Positions 47,950-59,154 of a stretch of DNA of 64,000 bases are shown in pieces (the first letter of the stretch is position 1; each line of letters opens with the position of its first letter). This stretch comes from Apoderus coryli (taxonomy: Eukaryota > Arthropoda > Insecta > Coleoptera > Attelabidae), in contig OU452202.1 in the NCBI GenBank assembly GCA_911728435.2, positions 16,781,135-16,845,134 of the forward strand, written 5' to 3'. Below the pieces are notes generated by a model that had not been told where the DNA came from, made no database searches, and worked only from the letters and a program-made list of their open reading frames with translations. Position numbers and translations under genes: made by a program.

Positions 47950-48757
47950 TATTAGATTTAAAATACAATACGAGTATATAAGCACCGAAGTACTCTAAAT
48001 ATTGTCTCATTTAAAGAAGAAATCTTTGACAAGACCAATACATACAAACCATCAAAACCATTTTTGAAAATGGCGTGTCAAGTGCCAGAAATAACGATAC
48101 CAGCAGAGAGAATACAACCCTGAAGTTTAGAACTAATTAAATTTTATATGTGCTAATTTAACTACAATTTTATGTTATGTATGTTATTATTGCTCTATAA
48201 AACTTTATCTGTATAGCTGATGTGCATGTGGAAATAGTTAAAACTACCCTTAGGTATTGTTTAAAAGTAAATAGACCTTTAAATACTGTCTCAAATTACC
48301 CAATTATATTGACTTAATGACGACACGTATTAATTACATATAAAAGACATTCTAATAAACCTAATTTGAATTGATACTATACTAATTTCGAATGTCTTTG
48401 CTAGGTTTCGCAGCCAGCATAAAGTGGTTCAGTTTTTCGATTAATAGACACTATGTCTGTGTGGTTACTGCATTGTACAGGGTGAGAAAGGTGGAAATTT
48501 TTTTTAGAAATCGATTCTAACATAAAATCATTAACAATCTAATTGACTCTCCTTGTCTGCTGGAAATGGTGAGCATTAACGTGCAGCAGTTTAATGCACA
48601 CAATTCACATCTATTTAGACTTGACCGGTTTCGCAGTAACTACGAAATGTGTTTTATGTAATCAGATGGAGTAATTTTTTTTGATGTAAGTATAATTAGG
48701 TTTAAAACTGCTATTAATATTTTCATAAGTTTTTTTTTTTTCATTTTCAATTACATA
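47950..48757. other. Stretch without recognised genes
   Basis: AT-rich; a lone ACAGGGTGAG terminus lies at about 48477. Nothing else noticed. Confidence 0.35.
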
Positions 48758-49461
48758 CAGGGTGTCCCACATAAGATGGATAGAAGTCAATAACTCTGTT
48801 ATTTTTTGAGCTTTTTTTTATTATTTTTGGTAGGACGGTTAGACCAGAGTCGATAATTTTAAAAATAGTAAAAAGTGAAAAAAAAATATAGTAGGATGAA
48901 ACCCATTGGAAAAGGTAGAGAATATAACAAAAATGAAAGGAAAAATAAATTTTGGGCGATCTGAGGTCGGGAAGGGGGAGGGGGTGAGTTTTTAAGGGTA
49001 AAAAACGGTTAATCTCGATTTCCGGTAAGACTGCAAGTCCTATGAAAAAAAGTTGAATAGCAAAGTTGTAGGTAATAAAAAGATCTACAACTTTTGTATC
49101 GACACTTGTTTCACATAACCTCAAAATTTATGTGAAAAATCGAATAACCGAGTTTTTGGTTTTTTATTTTTATCTTTTCCAAAAAAAAATATTTTTTCAC
49201 GAAATTTGGTGAAAACTTACCTTTGTATATCCCAAATATACAGTATTTTTTTTATTTAAAATTTTAATTTTTTCACCTTATTCTGACTTAATATAGCAAA
49301 AGCACCCTAATTGTCAATCGAAAATTCTCACGTCAAAATATCTGCTTTTTTAAAAAAGTTGGTGTGTATTTTGTTCGTTGAAATCTCTACTTTCTGATGG
49401 TATAAAAAATATACACTACTGTGGTAAATGCAAATAATGATCTAATAGTTTCAAATATGAA

Positions 49462-49877
49462 TCCTTAAAAATTATCGCTGCATTTCTCCATTGTTTTTCT
49501 GGTTGCGATACAACATCTGGATTTGGCGGAAAAGGACAGAAAAGTATCGTCAACTCTTTATTAGCCGATAAAAATGTGTCAAATTTGGCCAATATTTTTT
49601 ATAAAAAAGATTTCAAAAATATCAATTGGCAAGAATTGAATCTTCTTTCATATTGGCCAATCTCCCACCCACAGAAGATGCAGCAGAACAACAGTGTTAC
49701 AGGGCATATTATCAGCTTCAGACTTGGCCTGGCAACGAACTGACAGAAACAGATTGGGGCTGGAAGGTTGGAGACGAAGACGGTGATGGTCTTGAAGATC
49801 CACTAGAATCGGGAAGGTTTGTCGATTCCAACGATGAAGAAATGCCATCAAAGAGACAAAAACTAATGGAGAAGTAA
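49462..49877 (+). pseudogene. Captured gene fragment with GCDTTS motif
   Basis: Between the foldback arms, one frame (from 49462) reads SLKIIAAFLHCFSGCDTTSG, then GGKGQKSIVNSLL. After a frameshift the frame 49626-49877 reads LPPTEDAAEQQCYRAYYQLQ, then TDWGWKVGDEDGDGLEDP, and ends MPSKRQKLMEK with a stop. The H-C-x-S/T-G-C-D-T-T-S motif followed by an L-P-P-T-x-x-A and W-G-W segment is, as I recall it, found in a large family of uncharacterised arthropod proteins, many of them repetitive. The function is unknown. The short acidic end looks like a fusion of distant parts of such a protein. Confidence 0.55.
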
Positions 49878-50461
49878 TTATAGAAAAAAATTTCGGATTC
49901 GAGATTTTTTGATTATTTGCATTTTCTGAGAACATTTACCATAGTAGTGTATATTTTTTTATATACCATCAGAAAGTAGAGATTTCAACGAACAAAAAAT
50001 GCACCAACTTTTTTAAAAAAGCAGATATTTTGACGAGAGAATTTTCGGTTGAAAATTAGGGTGCTTTTTATATTAAGTCAAAATAAAGTGAAAAAAGGAT
50101 TGTTTTAAATAAAAAAAATTACTGTATGTTTGGGACATACAAAGGTAAGTTTTCACCAAATTTCGTGAAAAAATATTTTTTTTTTCAAAAGATAAAAATA
50201 AAAAACCAAAAACTCGGTTATTCGAATTTTTCACATAAATTTCGAGGTGATGTGAAAAAAGTGTTGATACAAAAGTTGTAGATCTTTTTATTACCTACAA
50301 CTTTGCTCTTCAACTTTTTTTCATAGAACTTGCAGTTTTACCGGAAATCGAGATTAACCGTTTTATCCTTAAAAACTCACCCCCTCCCCCTTCCGACCTC
50401 CGATCGCCCGTAATTTATTTTTCCTTTCATTTTTGATATATTCTCTACCTCTTCCAATGGG

Positions 50462-51577
50462 TTTTTTTTTTTTTTGAAAATAAACTTTATTCAGACAATA
50501 ATACACATTATTAACAATATCTTGATCTTCTAATCAGTGTATGTAACACTGGTCTTGAAGATATTAACCTAATAAATATTTTACAACTTACCCTACATAA
50601 TCTAGGTTATTCACCAACAGTGTTCTTAAATTAAGTAACAAAACAAAATTACAATTAATCTTACATGCGCATATTGAAAAAAATCTTTAAATGTTTTATA
50701 AATTTTCTCTCATTTTTCATACTTTTAATTTCATGTGGGATCCCATTGTATGCACTTATTCCCTGACAAATTGGATTAAACAATCCTTTATTTGTTCGTA
50801 CATTATGCTGATAAACATTATGAGATGTTCTAGTATCATACAAGTGAATGCTATTCGAGAATACTAACTTTAAGTTTGATTTTTGTTGTCCGTTTATGAT
50901 CCTATGACTAATTTGCACTGCTCAAATTCCATTATTGTGCGCAACCTGCAGACACGCAACTCCCTATAAAGGTCTTCTGCGTGAGTAAGAATATTATATT
51001 CAAACAATACTTTTAAAATTTTATTTTGCAATATCTGCAAATTATTGAAATTAACCACTCCACATGTTCCCCAAACAGGTATTAGGTATCGCAGATGAGA
51101 CAGAAAACATGCATTATATATGTTCATTTTGGTTTTTTTGCCTATGTAATGTCTAACCCTGTATACCGCACTGACGATCGGCAAAATTTTGTTTGTTAAA
51201 TAGCTAATATGTTCATTCCAATTTAGTTTATTATCTATCATTAGTCCTAGATACTTCACATGAGGCACTTCCTCAATAAAGATGTTATTTATTTTTATAT
51301 TTGAACATGGTACAATTTTATTTTTCTGCTTAAACAATATAAATTTTGTCTTATGAATGTTAATTTTAAGTTTATTACACAACAGCCAATCAGCATACCG
51401 ACTCAAATCATTATTTACCATTATTTCTAATTCATTAACATTTTCCGCATCATAAAGTAAAACAGTATCATCAGCAAATGTGTAATATCGACCCCTAAGT
51501 CCTGCAGATTTTAAACTTAGTACATACAATGAGTACAACAAAGGACCGAGAACCGAACCCTGTGGAACTCCGCATTT
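50462..51577 (-). mobile_element. 5'-truncated non-LTR retrotransposon in the foldback arm
   Basis: Minus strand. Frame 51580-50894 starts in the RT palm with CGVPQGSVLGPLLYSLYV and has RYYTFADDTVLLYDAENV, LKINIHKTKFILF and VPHVKYLGLMIDNKLNWNEH, then post-RT text; after a single frameshift at about 50905 it continues to 50661 (YNGIPHEIKSMKNERKF) and a stop. AATAAA precedes a poly(A) tail (14 T on the plus strand at 50462-50475). Unlike the other LINEs here it has a poly(A), not ATT, tail. The foldback arm is recovered on both sides, which fixes both junctions. One lesion only, so fairly young. Confidence 0.85.
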
Positions 51578-51635
51578 CATCCTACTATAATTTTTTTTGG
51601 TCTCAAAAATTATCGACCCTGCTCTAGGTGTACGG

Positions 51636-52985
51636 TTATGAGGTACACATTTTCATCGAGGTACGATACCTCATTGCGGTACGTTTTAATGTGGCTTAAA
51701 TTTTTTTCGTTCAAGGGCAAACTACCTTTAGGACATAATTTATTTCATCTATGATAAATTTACTCGAGTCTTTAGTTCTAATTTTGATAAAAATTCATAC
51801 AGTGTTGTGTCATTAAAAATTCTAACCTCCTCATCAACTTTGGAGCTGTATCTCTAACTATTAGTGTCCTTTTGCTGGAAAATTAGTCATCTGATATTAG
51901 TGGTCAATATCGATAAACACTGAATCACTGATCTTAGAAACTATTTTAAATAATAAATAAATAAATATTCATTGTCTACCAAGATTACGCACCCAATTAC
52001 AAGACAATTACAAAAGTTTCAACGTAAAAATAATTCTATATAGCTTATAGATTATAAATATAACACCAAATATTGATGAGATCACGAATAAGAACAGTAT
52101 AAAAATAAAGAAGTTATTATTAATACAAAAGTAAAAGTACGCTAAGCTGACAAGCCACACGATATCCTATATTTTGAGTGAAAAATAATCATTCCCATCT
52201 CAACATGGATATAAAAAATTACAAGTTTCAACTCGTTAGATATTCGTGCAATTGACGCAGGTTTTCATTCATAGTATTAGGAATGGTATTTAACAATGAT
52301 CTGGAGGGCTTTCGAAGTCACATACATCATATCGAAAAATCACAACTAGGTACCTCATTTCATGCAAGCTAAAATGTACCAATATTCCATGGAATATTAG
52401 CCGACCTTGTAACTCTTATATAATCACTTAAGTATTTTAATTAATAACGTAATATAAAATATTAATTTCATGGATCTTTATGTAAATGTATAAAATACAG
52501 AAAATAGCAGAATGTATAACTCTCTGAATTCTGTCTGAAGAAAATAATAATCCAGTTTTATCCGCTAGGAATATAAATTTGGGATGAAGGCTAAACAGAG
52601 CGAGAGGGATGTTCAAATTAATTACTCAAAGGATCCAGACGGTTTTGTGCAATTCGCTAGCTGAAAACAGTGCCGTTCAACAATATCTAAGTATTCTAAT
52701 TACAACCAACTACAAAATATGTAAATATAGTAAAAAACTTCGACGTTTCGCCAGAAAATATTTCCCTGTTCTTCATAAACAAAAACAATTAATCAATCCG
52801 GCTCATAACAAACTTGCCCTTAAGGCAAGAATTTCTCTCCGACAGAAATTATATTTGTGTTTATATTTGCTAATAATGGCCAGGGGCGTGCGGTTCAGGT
52901 ACGCTTCCACTACTTCCCCTTATATGACAAAATGTTGTAAATATTCATTCTCACTATTCGTGTCCTTCACAAATATAAAATTACT
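51636..52985. other. Stretch without recognised genes
   Basis: AT-rich. The frame 52609-53004 (131 aa) is basic and has no motif I can assign; its end overlaps an inverted repeat. Short internal repeats of GAGGTAC-type text lie at 51640-51685. Confidence 0.35.
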
Positions 52986-53307
52986 GGAAAATTTCGTAGC
53001 GTAGAGGACTTCACCAACAGAAGCTTCAAATATTACTCTATATGCGACGTTTCGCAGCCTTTATTGCCGCTTCTTCAGACACTTAAAGTTGGTTGAAGAA
53101 TACACAAGAAATTTCAAGCATACTACACAATATACAGTAAAAACATAACACAGTAGGTGCATCAATTAATTCTATAGAAGTTGGAATCAGTATTCTCCAA
53201 CTAACTTTAAGTTTCTGAATAAGCCGCAATAAAGGCTGCGAAGCGTCGTATATAGAGTAATAGTTGAATTTTTTGTTTGTGAAGTCCTCTACATTACGAA
53301 ATTTTCC
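52986..53307. repeat. Inverted repeat, 118-bp arms
   Basis: 52986-53103 faces 53190-53307. Shared text includes GAAAATTTCGTA, GTAGAGGACTTCAC, ATTACTCTATAT and GCAGCCTTTATTGC. On the minus strand the left arm has CTGAAGA (53072-53078), a 5-bp stem and GAAAC (53049-53053), the same kind of hairpin as in the 44.6-kb palindrome; the right arm has a degraded version. Possibly Penelope-like debris. Confidence 0.7.
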
Positions 53308-53505
53308 CGCCAAATTGTAAATATTGTAATGTTATTCATTATTGTTGTTTTCTACCTACTTTGTGAATACGTATATCTAGGATATTTACATTTTTTCTCT
53401 CCTAAACCGGAACTAGGGTACTGTATGAGTAATATGAATTGAAATATGAGTAACTAAAGTAAGCCTAAACGGAAATAATCTAATTATTATTAAAATTAAC
53501 GTTTT

Positions 53506-54559
53506 CGAGGGTTGCCTTTTATATTTCGGGATTTGGCAACCCTGCTGTTGCAATCTGGGAACTGACAGCTCTATCGTAAAGTTGGACATTTTTGAGGTTA
53601 TAGGTACGTACTCAGAACGTTTTGACATACGAGCGCTATTTGTGTTGTTTACAGTAACTTAAAAGGTACATCTCGGCCCAAAAATGGAATTAAATCGTGA
53701 ACATTTTCGTGCAATTATTTTTTACAACTTTCGACGTCGAATAACTCAGCAACAGTGCATTGATGAACTTAATTCAATTTTTGGCGATGAAGCTCCATCA
53801 AGAACCAGTGTTTATCGATGGTATGGTGCATTCAATCGTGGTCGTAGTTCACTCCAAGACGAATTTTGTCAAGGTCGTCCAAAATCAGTTGTTGTTCCGA
53901 AAACCATTGATGCTGTGCGCGAACTGATATTAGACCTATCAAGAGATTGAGACGATCTTAGGCATTAGTGGGACCAGCATACATTCAATATTGCATAAAC
54001 ATTTCACTGTCAAAAAATTTTGTTCGCGTTGGATCCCACACAATTTGTCAATCGCTCAAAAAAAGGCTCGTGTCGATTTGTTGAAAGAAATGCTCAAAAA
54101 ATACGATCCCGGTGCTTCGAAACACGTCTATGACATCATGACAGGTGATGAATCGTGGATTTATGCGTATGAGCCCGAAAGTAAACAGCAGTCGACTGTA
54201 TGAGTGTTTCAAGATGAGCCAAATCCAACAAAAGTTGTTCGCGCACGAAGCACTTCAAAGCAAATGGTCGCCTGTCTTTTCGGAAAAACTGGACATGTCG
54301 CAACCGTATCACTGGAACAACGCAGAACAGTCAATTCTGAGTGGTACACAACCATTTGTTTGCCAGTTGTCTTCCAAGAAATCAGGAAAACCAACCGCCG
54401 AAGACGGATCACTCTTCACCACGACAATGCGAGCTCTCACACATAGGCTCATACAACTGCATTTTTGAGCACCCAAAACATCGATTCCGCCGTATAGTCC
54501 TGACTTGGCACCAAATGACTTCTTTTTATTCCCGTACGTGAAAAACAAACTGAGACGTC
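53506..54559 (+). mobile_element. mariner transposon (DD34D), copy 2, 3'-truncated
   Basis: The left end CGAGGGTTGCCTTTTATATT matches copy 1, with a 5' UTR longer by roughly 90 bp. The sequence leaves the mariner at about 54559 (after GAGACGTC), so the C-terminal end and right repeat are lost. There is no TA directly before the left end (TTTT instead). Confidence 0.8.
53684..54559 (+). pseudogene. mariner transposase, copy 2
   Basis: It starts MELNREHFRAIIFYNFRRRI and runs intact through the first HTH (APSRTSVYRWYGAFNRGRSS) to 53937. There a deletion of about 15 bp, relative to copy 1, shifts the frame; the next open piece (53991-54203) has FCSRWIPHNLSIAQKKARVD and TGDESWIYAYEP with the first Asp. 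A TGA at 54201-54203 stands where copy 1 has a Trp codon. HHDNASSHT follows at about 54420. The PPYSPDLAP segment is present, after a small deletion, near 54487-54520. Several lesions; dead. Copies 1 and 2 together would define the family consensus. Confidence 0.8.
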
Positions 54560-55115
54560 ATCTCAATGCTGGTAAAACCGAAAACTACAGGAAGTTTAAC
54601 AGGATTATTTATTTTTGATATGTTTCATTGAGCATTATGTTTGATTATTTATATTTGTGCATATTTTAGCATTAAATTGTGTTAATGTATTTGTTTTTGT
54701 AAAAATGGCTTCCTTGATTTCATATTTCAGCACACGTTACTTATAATTACCCTCTATCCACATATCTGCGTTGAAACGTTGAAAAAAGAAAGATGAATAT
54801 TGACATGAAATAAATAAGCAAATTCAACCCTTGTACATGGAACTATTATAAATTTGAATTGAATAAATATTTAATATTAACCTTTCAACCTCATAAGGAT
54901 ACTTCCTCTACGTCAATGATCACGAAAAACCATAGAAACTAAGCATTGTGAAACCTGATTTTCGAAACAAAATATCCAAATGGCTTAACGCGTTTGTAAC
55001 TTATATAGCGGTTACACATAAACCATTGACGTACATACACTTTTCCAAAAAGATGATATTGTAGCCGTCTTTTTTTCTATTGCAATGCTCAGTGAATAAA
55101 GTCTATACTAATATA
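54560..55115. other. Stretch without recognised genes
   Basis: AT-rich, nothing assigned. It ends at a transposon-like terminus, TATACAGGGTGATCC (55112), that may be the left end of an element in which the piggyBac remnant sits. Confidence 0.35.
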
Positions 55116-55200
55116 CAGGGTGATCCTATATTCGACCGACAACGGTCTACCACAATATAAGCTCTCGCTAATTCATGTTTTTGATATCGGGACATATTAA

Positions 55201-56095
55201 CCTTCGTAAGACCGACTCTAGAAACTTACGTTTAAGACCAAGTGGGGTACAGGTGTAGACCCCAAAGTTTTTTTCTGGCAGTTTCGATTAAATATACAAT
55301 TAAATACATTTAAAAACGTCAAAACAAACTAAAATCTTAAGTTTTATGTATTTTATTGATTTGCTTTACAAATATAGCGATACATTTCAAAAATATTATA
55401 AAACCAAATTTCTGACATTTACCACAACTTTCGAATGATCTTTGCAGACACTGTTATTGCATTTGAAGCACCGATTTCGACTCTTTTTATCTCTTTTCCT
55501 GTCACACAGATGACATCTGCCAATTTGGGGTATATGAGGTCCAAGGCTTTCCGGTCCTTGTGTAACTAGTTCCGGGACTACAAGCTGCATGTTTTTTTGT
55601 ATGTTGGATTGCAAATTTTTATAGGTGGTTTATCTACGTATTATGTTATTCTTTCCCAAATCTTTGCCTAACTGTAATAAAAATATTCTTCTATTGCCGA
55701 GGTTGCCTTTTTCCCAATCTGTGTATTTGGTCATCCAGAGTTTGTAGGAGTTGAAACCACCAATATCAAGAAGATGGTAAAACATTCCCATTGGCCAACG
55801 GTTTGTTTTTCGATGGGTCGTGTACAATTTATCAACAGCACCCACTCGGTCTCTTTTGGCGGTCTTTTTTTTGCATACATAGAGGACCAACTGGGGTACA
55901 GAATAACCCCATATCAAAAATTATGTAGTAAATCGAAAAGTAAAAACAATAAAAAATAAACAATTTTTGTAATTGTAGCTAAGACAATAATATTAAGATA
56001 GAATAATGGAAAAATTAATACACATTCTTTCCATCGAGTTACACAGAAAAACATCACTCTGGGGTACAGCTGTACCACACTCGGTCTTATGAAGG
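55201..56095 (-). mobile_element. piggyBac-like transposon remnant with TTAA flanks
   Basis: CCTTCGTAAGACCGACTCTA at 55201 and, on the minus strand from 56095, CCTTCATAAGACCGAGTG are inverted ends of about 17 bp. TTAA occurs directly outside both (55197-55200 and 56096-56099), the target duplication specific to piggyBac elements. At 895 bp it lacks most of a roughly 2.5-kb element; only the 3' end of the transposase remains. Confidence 0.85.
55396..55917 (-). pseudogene. piggyBac transposase, C-terminal part
   Basis: The minus strand reads KKKTAKRDRVGAVDKLYTTH, then RKTNRWPMGMFYHLLDIGGF and NSYKLW, the region of the last catalytic Asp in PGBD-type transposases (VD-K/Q followed by R-R/K-T-x-R-W-P). 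After a frameshift at about 55620, frame 55614-55396 has CHLCDRKRDKKSRNRCFKCN and CKDHS, the cysteine-rich zinc finger at the C-terminus that binds the element ends. The N-terminal two thirds are absent. Confidence 0.8.
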
Positions 56096-56299
56096 TTAAA
56101 GGGCTGTTACAGGGTCCAAATTTATGTTCCTTAAAAAAGTCATAAACAATATTTTAAAAAAATTAACCAATGGCATGCTATAGGAGTTAGTGACACTTTG
56201 TATCCCCCTATTTTTTACGTCACTGGAATACATATATTTTTTTTAAACTTCCAGTAAATTTATGCTCAAAATGGAGGTATATTAGCGATTCCCTAGTTT

Positions 56300-56453
56300 A
56301 AATATACTTGGGCATGACCCAACTATTAAATTTTGTTTTATTAGATATAATACGCCTCTGACCGTCGAGAGACTATTTTCCTTTGCTACAATTATTTATA
56401 GTCCAAGGAGGCATGCTTTATCGGATAGTACTTTTGAGAAACTTGTAATTTAA
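56300..56453 (+). pseudogene. hAT transposase C-terminal fragment
   Basis: The frame from 56301 reads NILGHDPTIKFCFIRYNTPL, then TVERLFSFATIIYSPRRHAL and SDSTFEKLVI to a stop at 56451-56453. The V-E-R-L-F-S-F-A, S-P-R-R and L-S-D-x-x-F-E-K-L words are the dimerisation end of a hAT transposase. It belongs to a different subfamily from the fragment at 22475. A few residues (an A-P before V-E-R) appear deleted. Confidence 0.7.
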
Positions 56454-56711
56454 AAAAATTGAATTTAATATCTTACTTTCCTCATTTCCCAAAGATTTTT
56501 TTTTTAATAAACCTAAATTTATTTTGATTTTCACAATATTATTACTTAATATTTTCTAGGTACCTACCTATTTTATATGATAACAAGAAATCCTTTTGGG
56601 ATTTCCCAGTCGTTTTGTGGTAGTCTTATCTATGACAAAAGTCATTGAGGGTTATAAAAAAAATAAAAAAAAAATTAAAGAAAAATAAAAAAAAAGCAAA
56701 ATTCAAAAAAG

Positions 56712-56790
56712 TATTGCCAGACCTGGGATTCGAACCCCTAACCTTTAGCATGCGAAGCGAACGCCCTACCAATGACGCCACAGAAACCTG
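56712..56790 (-). repeat. tRNA-Ala-like sequence, probably SINE head
   Basis: On the minus strand: TGGCGTCATTGGTAGGGCG (A box), TTCGCTTCGCATGC (anticodon-arm-like, with CGC in the loop) and GGGGTTCGAATCCC (a good T arm and B box). Anticodon and T stems mostly pair, but the acceptor stem does not, so it is unlikely to be a working tRNA. Text like that at 26785-26850 and the flanking TTCCAACTAC block suggest a mobile SINE-type repeat. Confidence 0.5.
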
Positions 56791-57879
56791 ATAACAAATA
56801 TTGTATTTTAATTTTAATAATATAGATTCCAACTACCCAACTGGTGAAATTTTAAATGGGACACATACACATTGTATAAAAATTTTATGAGCCCATTCTA
56901 CCTAAAAATACTGTGAAACAAAAGAAATATATAAAGACTTCAAATTAAAATTTTTTTGAAACATTTTTTAACCATCCTGTGCAATAATTTCATAAATTAC
57001 GTTCTACCGTACCTAAAATTATTGAAAATAAATAGGAAATTATTTTTATTTAAAAAAAGACTTTTAGTTTTTATAACTTTTTAAATAATTATTCAGTTAA
57101 TTGGAAATCAAATTGAAAAAAGTGTCAAAATTAAAGTTATGAAAGGAAGTCTATTCCAAAAATTTACAGTTTTCAAAATACTGAAAATTTTACATTTCAA
57201 CAATCTAGATATAATATCTAAACTCCGCTAATGACTTTCCGGCTTCTGCTCTTCATAAACCTCGTTTATTTAAAGTATGCAAGTTTAAAGAGCCCACTCA
57301 GTCATAATACTCCTATATAATACTAATTATTAAATATTATATTGCTTCCGGGACAGAAAGATTCATTAATTCATCCCGAAATAACCCGCACCGCCGCCAT
57401 CTCATCTCCTTGCTGGCTCAACCACCCCTCGCACTCATTAATTAAATGAATTATTTCCTTTTGTTATACTGCTTTACAGAAACATGAACATGCAAGAAAT
57501 AAAAAACACAATGACAAAGAAAATTTAGATCTACCTAATGTGTGTGTAAACAAAATGACGATTTATCTCAATATATCCGCACACGTAAACCGGAACTTCC
57601 GGTATAAACAACCCGCTGTGTGAGAATATTATCGTGAAATTATTTAGTTTGGAAAAAGATTAGTTCCTAAACTACCTAGGTTGCGTATAGAAGAGTATTA
57701 AGGGTATATAACGGGTGCGTTGTTTTCGATTAGTTTTTAAGACAGTCAATTCACAAACTTAAATTTGCCCACCCGTTACATGTATTTTGAGACGCAAGAG
57801 TCACCTCACAAAAAAAAATCAAAAACTATAAGCTATATTATGTCAAATATATGAGCAGATTTCATTGCAGGATTGGTGT
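56791..57879. other. Stretch without recognised genes
   Basis: AT-rich, with no coding signal. The start (56825-56860) is the edge of the repeat family also found at 26880. A short inverted pair, AACGGGTG (57718) and CACCCGTT (57770), is noted only. Confidence 0.35.
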
Positions 57880-59100
57880 TCCCTAAGCAAGGTATCGAAC
57901 GTGGAAATTACATACACAACGTTCAAAACTCACTTCTCACTTGGGATACCAAGCACTTCTGGTCTTTTGTACATGGTAAGCAGGGAAGATCGAGAATTCC
58001 TAGAGAATGGTCGATGCCTCGGGTAATACCCTGACGGATTCCAATAATATTATTAACTCATTTGCAGAATTTTTTAAAAGTGTATTTGTTCCCTATGTAA
58101 CCCGTTGATTCTATGAATGCCGCTGATGCTGGTGAGTTGGTTCGCGTCGATTACTTGGACAGTGTTGACGTTTTGAATTCTTTAAAAAAAATAAAGTCCA
58201 AGATGACGTCGAGATGCCATGATATTCCAGCTTACATTATTAAGGATTGTGCATCTGCCTTTGCGGAGCCCCTCTGTATACTATTAAAATAAGTCGATTC
58301 AGTCCGAGGCTTTTCCTGAAATGTGGATTATCGGCCATTATCCGTACTATCTAACATTTCGAGAGAGTCTTCAGAGTCTCCAAAATATTATGTTTATATG
58401 ACAATCGAATCATATTGGAGCAGCATGGTTTTTTCCAAAAGCGATCAACTGGAACTCGTTAAGCAGTAATGAATTGCTTGTTACACAATGTAACAAGACT
58501 CCAAGTTTTGTGGGAAATTTGTTCACGCCACCATGCTTTTACCAGACGGGCCGTTTGGTTAATCCACAGTACTCATCAGTGGTGATCTGCAAGCAGTGTG
58601 ACCCAAATTTCCAACATTTACAAAGAGCTTATACTAGCACGAGAGTTGAAATACAACAAGATGTTTTAAAACGAAACGGCCCGTCTGGTAGTGTGAAACA
58701 AATTTCCAACAAAACTTGGGGTCTTGTTACATTACTAAAGCCTCCCGCCAGGGAATTCGTGTCTAGTGTTGGCAATATGATGGAGTGGTTGCTTCTCGTC
58801 CGGCCATCGTTTGTGAACTGTGTTTCGCCGAGCATATTGCCTGGTCACACTAGATGTCGCCAAAAACTTATTGTTCTCATTTAGCAGTGCGCTTGCAAAA
58901 CACATCCTGCCCTAAACTTGAGCAAACAGGTTGACGTAATATGTATGGACTTTTCGAAGGACTTGGACAGATTGGATCATGAGATCCTCAAGGTAAAGCT
59001 TCGGTCAATTGGGTTTTCCTGCAGGGCAGCAATTTTAATGACATTGCTCGATCTTTTTCTACTAAATTTTTTTCACAATAAGCCCATGAGGCTGCAGTGA
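57880..59100 (+). mobile_element. Non-LTR retrotransposon RT fragment with an insertion
   Basis: Plus-strand frames give LTWDTKHFWSFVHGKQGRSR (57932), DAGELVRVDYLDSVDVLNSL (58128), then SRCHDIPAYIIKDCASAFAE (58210), HGFFQKRSTGTR (58424) and, after an insertion of roughly 390 bp, VDVICMDFSKDLDRLDHEIL (58933), the block with the first catalytic Asp. Text at about 58860-58900 (FSSALAKHI) joins the two sides. The copy breaks off after about 59095. Multiple stops; dead. Confidence 0.75.
58478..58865. repeat. Insertion with about 70-bp inverted repeats inside the LINE
   Basis: TGTAACAAGACTCCAAGTTT (58483) faces its complement ending at about 58738, and the arms also share AGACGGGCCGTTT and GGAAATTTG. 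The LINE reading resumes only at about 58866, so the inserted unit is larger than the inverted pair. One frame across the unit (58474-58884) is open for 136 codons but has no recognisable motif and is probably fortuitous. Confidence 0.55.
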
Positions 59101-59154
59101 AACCGGGGACTTAGGTCGTACGGACCCTTTCAAAAAAAACAAGTATAGTATTTC

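Larger units (their letters stand above)
48758..51635. mobile_element. Foldback DNA transposon with a captured gene fragment, split by a LINE
   Basis: The left end CAGGGTGTCCCACATAAGAT follows TA at 48756-48757. The left arm runs to about 49439; the right arm runs from about 49910 to 50461, is interrupted by a LINE (50462-51577), and resumes at 51578 (TTTCATCCTACTATA) to about 51635, where it loses its outer 100 bp. Arms are about 680 bp with modest divergence. The 470-bp loop holds a protein-coding remnant (49462-49877) unlike a transposase. Neither arm encodes anything, so this is a non-autonomous element. Confidence 0.8.

Noticed and set aside
49648..49935. 95-codon minus-strand frame in the foldback loop
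   Set aside because: Antisense to the GCDTTS-type fragment and without any motif.
52609..53004. 131-codon basic frame
   Set aside because: No recognisable domain, no splice or element context, and its end runs into an inverted repeat; a faint likeness to small basic proteins of Polinton-like elements was too weak to use.
56712..56790. Functional tRNA-Ala gene
   Set aside because: Acceptor stem does not pair and a related degraded copy lies at 26785, so a SINE-type repeat is more likely.
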